Assembly: GCA_037903355.1 (NCBI GenBank)
Contig: JBAJFE010000055.1
Span: 1-64,000, forward strand
Length of the DNA stretch: 64,000 nucleotides
Direction: 5' to 3'
From: Trichuris trichiura
Lineage: Eukaryota; Nematoda; Enoplea; Trichinellida; Trichuridae
The notes beneath the pieces are model-generated. The model saw only the letters and a list, made by a program, of their open reading frames with translations, did not search any database and was not told the DNA's origin. The translations under genes were made by a program, and so were the position numbers. Within the stretch, counting starts at the first letter, position 1; each line of letters starts with the position of its first letter. Positions 57,024 through 64,000 of the stretch are shown one piece after another.

Positions 57024-60000
57024 TCATTCCGTGAAAAAGTACGCTCGGAGCAGTGTATAAAAATAGGCTAAGCAAAAGATGACGAACAAATGCTTGCCGT
57101 TTTGAAAAATTGCCAATGAAAGCAATTTTACGTAGCGCATTATTGGCCACTGGTCGCTTTCGATCACTTCGCCGGTCATGGAATGCTTGGACGAGCTGGT
57201 CACTCGTACTTGTACTTCTTTGCCCATCAAAGTTGGTATGTTTGGCAGGAGAACCTGAAAACATTAAACCTACCGTATACCAAATTGGCGGGCTTAGCCG
57301 TAACCGACTTGTTCGTACGCTTTGTTATGAGCAACCAAGAAGTCGCCGCGAAATGCTTTTTCGGCTACCAAAACTTTGTACACGCGGCCGACCTAACGGA
57401 ATCGGATGAAATTTGCGTGGGCAAACTGCAACCGCTATCTCTTACCCTGTTGGCGTACGGCTGATAGGAGTGGAAAAGCGCGGTCAGCATTTTTGTTCGC
57501 TGTTTAACCTGAAAAACAGACGACGAAGAAAGTTATCTAGAGGAGCGCCAAAGCAAAAACAGTCGTACAACTTCGGTGGGCAATAATTTCATTGCGGCCG
57601 CTTTGGTGCCTGGTCGCGGGTAGAACTGGTTGATAAAAACGGTGGGAAATTTATATTGATCAATCAACTTCATTGTTTCCGAAAAGTCCTCAAAAAAGGA
57701 ACCTTGAAAACCCACCGCAAACCTTCTGTCAAAAGCGTGCGTATCTACTTCGTCAGTTTCCGTTGGAAAACCGCAAATCACGTCGGTGGCAATTGAAATG
57801 TCGGGAACACTAAAATAGGCATTAAAGCAGCAACTGGCAATAATGACTAGAAAATTAGGCGGGAAAAAGACTGGTCGGCTCACTTTCTTTGCATAAAGTG
57901 GACAACCGCTCGGAAATCGTCGACCGAATATTCTCGACGCATTTCGCGTAGCACTGCGTCGCTTCCTGACTGTACGGGAATATGCAGAAAGGAATAAACG
58001 CGCGGGTGGCGCAATATCTTCGCAATTTCCTACAACAAGATATCAAAGGCTAAGAACAATAATAAAGAAATTTATTACGGATATGTCCCGTTTGTTTTCT
58101 ATATAAAGAAGGGGTCTTACGCAAGGTCAACTAACTTTCCTACTGAAATGCAGAAATCAAAAAATCCTACCAAAGTGCTTCCGGTTAAAATGGGGACAGT
58201 GCATGGATAGTCAAGCAAAAAGAATCCTATTTTCGGCTGGAATGTCTCTACTACGAAATGTTATATGGAGACACAGATACACACTATCGAGACTGCGAGA
58301 AGATTATAGTAGCACATTAGCGTTCCTCAGAAGCAGACTACACAGAACACTTTACGAGAACCTGGCGAAACATGTGGACCTTGCCACACGAACAGTTTGC
58401 TCATCACAAAAACAGGTACTAAAATCGAAATTTGATAACATTCGAGACAATATTCCGACAACGTCTTCAAACCCTTACAGGAATATTCCACAAAGAACTC
58501 CGAGGTCAGAGCTAAATTCAGCGATAACAAATCTGAGCTCATTCCCTCTAAGCGAAAATGAGCAGCATATATTAGAAAAAGGACTTAACTTCGTCCCAAC
58601 ACCAAAACAACCACCACTTCTCAACATCATTGCCTCAGTTGAAGACAGCCTATCTTCGACAGACACACAAAAAACCACACAAATCAAGAGTAATTTATCT
58701 ACATTGATCCTAGGCCACCACTTCACTGCCACTTCGAACCTAAGCCGACATGAGATAAACAGCTTATATAAACTTAGGAAGCAACCCAACAGAATCATAA
58801 CCAAAGCAGACAAAGGGAATAGAATCGTCTTACTTGACAGAAGCACCTACATCGAAAAGTTAACAGCTATCTTGAACACTAGCAATTATACGCCCCTGCC
58901 CAACGACCCTACAGAAGTTTCCCGAAAAAATCTCCGATCTCTTCTCATTACATATGCCACAGAAACCAAAGAACCTGAAATCAACAAAATGACAACATAT
59001 CTTAAGTTTGCATCGAACTTTAGACCCTTCGAACTCTATGGTCTCCCAAAAGTACACAAACCAGATATCCCGCTAAGACCGATAGTCTCCACAATTAACA
59101 GCATCACCACTGAACTCAGTAGATACTTAAGTAAGATCATCAAACCTCTAACAGGCAAGGAACCATCCTTTGTCAAAAACAGCAAAACGCTCGTCAACGA
59201 AATAAGAAACTATTGTTTGGAACCCGACATTATTTTAGTCATTTACGATGTAAAAGACTTATTTCCCAGCATCCCAATATCAGATACCCTAGAGACCTTA
59301 CACAATCTCCTCCACACGGACACAAATCTACCCAGCAGAACCAAATTAAATCCCTTTCACATTGTCAAGCTGGTCTCGTTTTGCATGCAAGAAGGCAATT
59401 ACTTCACTTTTGATAACAAGTTCTATAAACAATCTAACGGAGTACCTATGGGAAGCCCCCTATCCCCTGTATTAGCGGAAATCTTTATGGAAAACTTTGA
59501 AAGACAAATGTTCAGAACTATAGACAGACACATAGCTCCACGCCTTTTTAAAAGATACGTAGACGACATCCTTGTCATTATAAAAGCTGGAAAAGAAGAA
59601 CAATTTTTACAATTCCTCAACAACGTCCGTCCTAACCAAATAGTCTTCACAATGGAAAAAGAAGATAACAAAACCTTACCCTTTCTAGACGCCTTAATTA
59701 TTCGCTCAAGCGAAGGCCTTAAAACCAGAGTGTATAGAAAACCCACGCACACAGATCAGTACCTCAATTTTTCATCACATCACCCACGATCAGTAATGCG
59801 TGGTATCCTCTCCGGAATGATAGACAGAGCATTCAATTTATGCAGTCCCGAATATCTCCAACCAGAAATTAACTACATTAAAAAAATCTTCTACAAAAAC
59901 GGTTATCCTAAATCCTTTATCAACTAAGTGCTCAACCACAAGCTTCGCACACGTGAGTCTCCAGAGCAAAGCACTCCGCACGACATTTGTCTGGTTATTC

Positions 60001-61031
60001 CTTATGTGGCAGGTTTAGGCGAAAAGATGGTCCAATTAGGAAAAAGATTAGGCTTCAGAGTCTTTTTCAAAAGTTCGCCCAACCACAGGGCAATTCTTCG
60101 CACAGACAAAACTAAAATCCCCGAAAACAAAAAGACGGGATTAATATACGCGGTTGAATGTTCTTGCTCAGGGATTTATATTGGTGAAACAGGAAACACC
60201 CTAGAGCATAGATTTAACGAACACATAAAAAAAACTCACAAGTTACAATAACGCGAAAGCCATACTCAATAATGGTACCAATCTAACCACACAACGAGGC
60301 AGACCAATCGTGGACCGGAAAATTACAATGGAGAAAGCCAAACAAGCCTCTACTGTAGTGGAACACGCGACGCAGTGCACTCAACCACTCCAACCAAAAG
60401 TTTTATGCTACGAAAACAATTTTAGGTTAAGAAGAATTAAAGAAGCACTATACATTAGACACAATATGACTTACAACCGCGATCAAGGAGTGGACATGAG
60501 CGGGATTTGGACAAATATTGTGACGCGGTATAATTGTTGCTCTCTCACCAGATGAAATAGAATAGCCGGGAAAGAAGAAAAAACAAATAATTAGAACAAA
60601 CAGAAATGGACAAAACTGCAACATAAATGGAACAAAGAAAGAAAAAGAAAAAAGAAGAAAGAAGAAGAAGAAGAAAATGAATGCAAAAATGAAAAAACAG
60701 TGACTCAACAACATAGAAAAATGTTCGAAACAACCCAACGAAGACAATCTAGAAGCTATACGGAACAAGAAAAAGAAGTGCGCTGACAGACTCAAATACA
60801 AAAACCTACAAACAGAAAGCTATAAAATACCCGCTTTAAAATCCTCAGAATCGATAGATGGCACTCGCTGGCACAATTCATATTTACACTTAAGACCGCT
60901 GATGACGGGTCTCGAATGACCCGAAAGCTCCGGAGCCTCTTTATATAGAAAACAAACGGGACATGTCCGTAATAAATTTCTTCATCATGAAAACATATTG
61001 TCCCGTACCAAGAAACCACGTTTTCAAGAAC

Positions 61032-61098
<67 letters not shown>

Positions 61099-63073
61099 GC
61101 AGTGTCAAAACGTCTAAAGGTGTTTTTGCTAAAATGACGATGCGCTGATTGCCGCATGCATCTTTTTTTGTAGTTTTTTACACTTCCATCAAACGCTTAG
61201 TGAGTACTGTACGCAGAACTAAAATCAAGTTCTGCTAGTTTCAAATAATGGTATGAAATGCAAAGTAAGGCAAATGCTAATGCTAAACTTAAACATACAT
61301 TGCCTACAGCTACTGGCATTAATTGAATTTTCATTTTCGGCTTCACCTTAGTTTGTCAGCGGTTAGTTACTCTAAAAGAACTTGATTTTATTTCTGCCTA
61401 CAGTACCCACCGGGCGAGCCCCTAAGTCACTTTTGTGCTTACCAAAAGCGGCAATTCAGTTAGAATAGTCAGCAGGCAATAATAGCCTATTGAAACATTC
61501 AGCACTTTAACGTGAACTGTACAAAACTGTAACACCAAACAGGCAGTAGACGATTTCCCTAAATTGGCGGCAACTTCCTTAGCTTACTTCCAAATAGTCC
61601 AGTATGTAAGGTGGATTGGTCATGCCCAATCGTAGCATGCAACCGTCGGGAATAACGGCAACAAGATCGTTCAGGAGGTCGGGTAGCGTTACGTCAATGT
61701 CGCGCCCATAGGCGCCCAAGTCTTCCGACGTTAACCAGATTTCCTTGACACCCTCTACGGGATAACGAAAATACAAATTTCTAAATTTTCTTGCGTCAAA
61801 AAAGTACCTTGAAAAGCCGTCTTCGCGCGAGCGACTATTTCCTCTACGCTGTAGCTAACCAAATTGCCTCTGGCCTGCTTTGTTTTGCAGTATGTGCACT
61901 TGTTGAGACATCTGAAGCTCAGAAAAAAAATTTTAAAAATCTTTCGTCAATCTTGAATAGTTGTTACGAGACGCAACACTTCCAAAACGATGAACTTGAT
62001 TATATAATACAGTATGCCTGCCTGCTTTTCTTTGAATTTTCAGCGCTTTTGCCTTCGCAGGGCTATAATGACTGCTCAGCCAAATTTGTATTGAACTTTA
62101 CGTAAACTTTTATGCTAATCTGAGCATAGACACTATTTTACTGCACTCGTCGCAATAGCCGACAACTTACCAGCAGCGTCATGCACCAGTTAGGGAATGT
62201 ACTATTTCTATTCATGCAATTGTATTAATAGACGTGAAGGTGCATTGCTTACAACGAGTAAGAAGTGTGTTACGTTTTGTTAAAGATAAAATATTGATAA
62301 ACGATGGAATAAAAGGGACGCACCCGGAGCTGATTGGTAGAAGCTCGACCAAAGAATTGCGTCGAATCTTCGGCAACAAAAGCGGAACATTACGGCTCAA
62401 ACCACTGCGAGAAGTACGGCGGGTCAATAGGTGGATAACATTGCCCTTCGCTGTCTCTTCGAGAACTTCTACTACGCGGTCAATGTTATGAACTCCCAAC
62501 AGTGATACGCCCTGAATGAAACGGCTATTTAGCAGAGGAGGTAAGAATGAAAAACGGAAAGCACATTAAGCCATGGGATATTCGGCTGCGCTTGCGGTAC
62601 ACATCCCGCCACGATAATCTTCTTGCTTTTCTCGGTTCCACTGGTCACCATGTTGCGTAAATGATGCTCGGACGGAGTCTTCACTGTACAACTGTTCAAT
62701 ATCCAAACGTCAGCATCCTCACGTTGATCTGAACATTTAATTGCCGTCTGTTAAGGAAGTTTGGACAAATTAATACTCGTCACAGCGTAACCAGCTGAAG
62801 ACAATAATCCAGCCATATACTCCGAGTCACTATTGTTATGCGAACATCCCCAAGTGCTTATGTAAACTTTTAAACTACCTGAAATAATAGTCTCGAAAGT
62901 CGACAACTCCGTGAAAGTAGGTAAATGCTGATGCCTGGAATGAAGCTATCTCCAAGGGCGCGACCGGCCCAGACGGTGCGGGAGCAACGTACAGCGTGTG
63001 CATTTGGCCTCTCATCGTTTCGCTTGTTCGTCATTATCATTTCAACATCCATATCTTCGATGTCCTCCATCAT
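57024..63073 (-). CDS. CDKAL1: CDKAL1 tRNA(Lys) methylthiotransferase
   Basis: Radical-SAM enzyme that adds a methylthio group to t6A37 of tRNA-Lys(UUU), anchored in the ER membrane. Twelve exons, ends within 1 bp: 63073-62935, 62878-62785, 62747-62565, 62511-62324, 61911-61808, 61754-61588, 58029-57884, 57810-57750, 57688-57572, 57508-57446, 57392-57309 and 57254-57024 (about 525 aa). The N-terminal MTTase part has [29 protein letters not shown] and [10 protein letters not shown]. The radical-SAM cluster is [16 protein letters not shown]. It continues [36 protein letters not shown] and FYPRPGT, then a TRAM domain and a C-terminal hydrophobic anchor ([17 protein letters not shown]). Exon 1 may use a GC donor. 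The 3.6-kb intron between exons 6 and 7 contains PLE2. Confidence 0.93.
58203..60555 (+). pseudogene. PLE2 reverse transcriptase/GIY-YIG endonuclease ORF
   Basis: The first 574 codons give a complete Penelope [65 protein letters not shown] and [15 protein letters not shown] at 59925-59927 is followed in the same frame by 107 codons with [20 protein letters not shown], the GIY-YIG endonuclease. An extra base in a run of eight A (about 60228) shifts frame. With it bridged, sequence continues to [10 protein letters not shown] and [11 protein letters not shown] and stops at 60553-60555. Only two lesions in about 780 codons indicates a recent insertion. Confidence 0.88.
60899..60926 (+). ncRNA. 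Hammerhead-like ribozyme core in PLE2 3' end
   Basis: CTGATGA, stem GGGTC/GACCC with loop TCGAAT, then GAAA and GCTCCGGAGC. AAGA upstream can pair with TCTT downstream as a 4-bp stem I. Unlike the 51.2-kb copies, the base before the expected cleavage position is C instead of U, which should reduce or abolish cutting. Confidence 0.45.
61029..61097. repeat. (AAT)n microsatellite at PLE2 3' end
   Basis: About 22 AAT units directly abutting the PLE2 tail. A short form (aacaataata) is present on the left side of the element. Confidence 0.9.
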
Positions 63074-63730
63074 GAAACCACGCAGCAAAAGCCTGAAACG
63101 CTGACAAAAAATAGAACCTGAAAATCCATACAATAATCCAAGCCTAAAAGAAGGTAGTGGTAGCCATGCTTGTACACTTCAAACGTTGAAAGAACGCTAG
63201 CCCTGTTGGCATGCCATTAAACTAGCTGACAAAGCACCCGAACAGATCGCGGATGATCTGATAATCACGCATACAGTACAATATAAATGTGTAGGTTCGA
63301 ACAACATGCGGGTTTGGTTTTTCGGCTGTTTGGCACCTGCTGTTGTCACCTGCCACTTTCAAGCCTATGGGCAACATTAATCCTGTTTGTAGGATTGTTA
63401 AATATGTGCACCTGCTAATCAGTAACACTGTAGCCAAGGAACGCATACAATAGAAATAATTCGATGGTGTTTATTCTTTTCAATTACGAGGAGATAAAAA
63501 TGTTTGGAAACACTCCAGTTGAAACGAGTTTCGCAGCTAATAGTTATTCCACTTTGTTTGCCAAGAAGATTCAAAAACTAAACTAATAACAAACTTGAGT
63601 ATTCAGCGAAATAAAATTGCGAATTAGATCTCTGATTCTATTACCAATACATCAGAAGTTTCAAGTTTTAATCTCCTGTTCCTTACGTGCTTATTGATCT
63701 TACTGTAGTTCAGAGAATGCAGGTTCCTTT
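63074..63730. other. Upstream region of CDKAL1
   Basis: No gene recognised. A TTTCAG acceptor a short distance before the CDKAL1 ATG suggests a 5' UTR intron or trans-splice site. At 63712 the sequence cagagaatgcaggttccttt matches copies near 26183 and 28009. Confidence 0.4.
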
Positions 63731-64000
63731 CAATCGAAAAGCTTTGTGTCAACCTCAAGAACTTAAAGATCACTGGAGAAGCGGCATCGGCTGATTGCGT
63801 AGCCGCCTTGACATTCCCGGAGGAATTCAAAGAGATAACTGACCAAAAGGGATATCACCCAGAACAAATCTTCAATTGTGACGAGACGGCATTATTCTGG
63901 AAACAAATGCCAAAGCGCACGTACATCCACAAGAGCGCTAAGCAAGCCCCGGGATTCAAGCACTGAAAGATCGACTCACTCTTGTGCTCTGTGGCAACGC
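63731..64000 (+). pseudogene. Tigger/pogo transposase DDE fragment, cut by window end
   Basis: Translation reads LKITGEAASADCVAALTFPEEF, then GYHPEQIFNCDETALFWKQM, RTYIHKSAKQAPGFK. This is the pogo/Tigger (DDE_1) catalytic core including the first Asp (CDE). A missing base at about 63959 breaks the frame. The next frame continues KDRLTLVLCGNA, the expected following motif. The N-terminal DNA-binding part is absent, and the right side runs off the window. Confidence 0.85.

Larger units (their letters stand above)
58065..61028 (+). mobile_element. Penelope-like retroelement PLE2, nearly full length
   Basis: About 2.96 kb inside a CDKAL1 intron, opposite to the host gene. The left end (58065-58108) and 60939-60982 are 44-bp inverted repeats with one mismatch. 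A tail running to CCACGTTTTCAAG follows. A likely target duplication aagaacaataata is at 58052-58064 and 61026-61038, the right copy opening into an (AAT)n array. It contains one long RT/endonuclease reading frame with only two lesions, plus a hammerhead-like core near its 3' end. End structure and tail match PLE1 and the short hairpin units, defining one family. Confidence 0.9.

Noticed and set aside
1..64000. CRISPR arrays, bacterial operons, riboswitches
   Set aside because: The window is clearly eukaryotic with spliced genes. No spaced short palindromic repeats or prokaryotic signals were seen.

Overview
The window is nuclear DNA from an animal, most likely a nematode. Genes are split into many exons by very short introns (about 48-60 bp) with TTTTCAG/TTTTAG-like acceptors. 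There is a nematode-type (srsx-like) chemoreceptor-style GPCR, and the intergenic DNA is AT-rich. The set of conserved genes and a possible minor-spliceosome protein would fit a Dorylaimia (Trichuris/Trichinella-like) worm, but that placement is inference. I rebuilt exon structures by eye from reading frame, splice sites and remembered family sequences. Exon ends may be off by about 1 base where noted.

Layout. 1-2 kb: a decayed pogo-like MITE. 2.2-5.6 kb (-): a two-exon GPCR. 5.7-14.5 kb: a gene-poor stretch. 14.5-16.1 kb (-): a NIM1-type AMPK-related kinase. 20.6-22.9 kb (-): ERp57/PDIA3. 23.6-25.5 kb (+): a truncated Penelope-like element (PLE1). 26.8-27.4 kb (+): a small basic protein, possibly the U11/U12-59K (PDCD7) family. 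30.1-34.5 kb (+): MARCHF6/Doa10 ubiquitin ligase in 21 exons. 36.1-39.3 kb (-): calreticulin. 40.4-44.0 kb (+): D-2-hydroxyglutarate dehydrogenase. 48.1-49.5 kb (+): a secreted, His-rich protein of six 78-residue repeats separated by RHKR sites. 51.4-52.8 kb (-): SLC35E1. 52.9-56.8 kb (+): DNAJC16, head to head with SLC35E1. 57.0-63.1 kb (-): CDKAL1, with a nearly full-length Penelope-like element (PLE2) in one intron. 63.7 kb to the end: a Tigger/pogo transposase fragment.

A shared theme is endoplasmic-reticulum proteostasis. ERp57 and calreticulin act together in glycoprotein folding, MARCHF6 is the ER-associated-degradation ligase, DNAJC16 is a membrane J-protein and CDKAL1 is a tail-anchored tRNA methylthiotransferase. 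The genes are spread over 40 kb on both strands, so this is co-occurrence rather than an operon. ERp57, and more weakly calreticulin, carry CCAAT-N9-CCA(N)(N) sites resembling ER stress response elements just upstream.

The most interesting material is the Penelope-like family. I see two coding copies with exact inverted terminal repeats and 13-bp target duplications, and at least three short hairpin-only derivatives. A recurrent hammerhead-ribozyme-like core (CUGANGA, stem-loop, GAAA) occurs at their ends. Insertions of this family sit in or beside introns of three adjacent genes (SLC35E1, DNAJC16, CDKAL1). The other item worth attention is the tandem-repeat secreted polyprotein, which I could not assign to a family.
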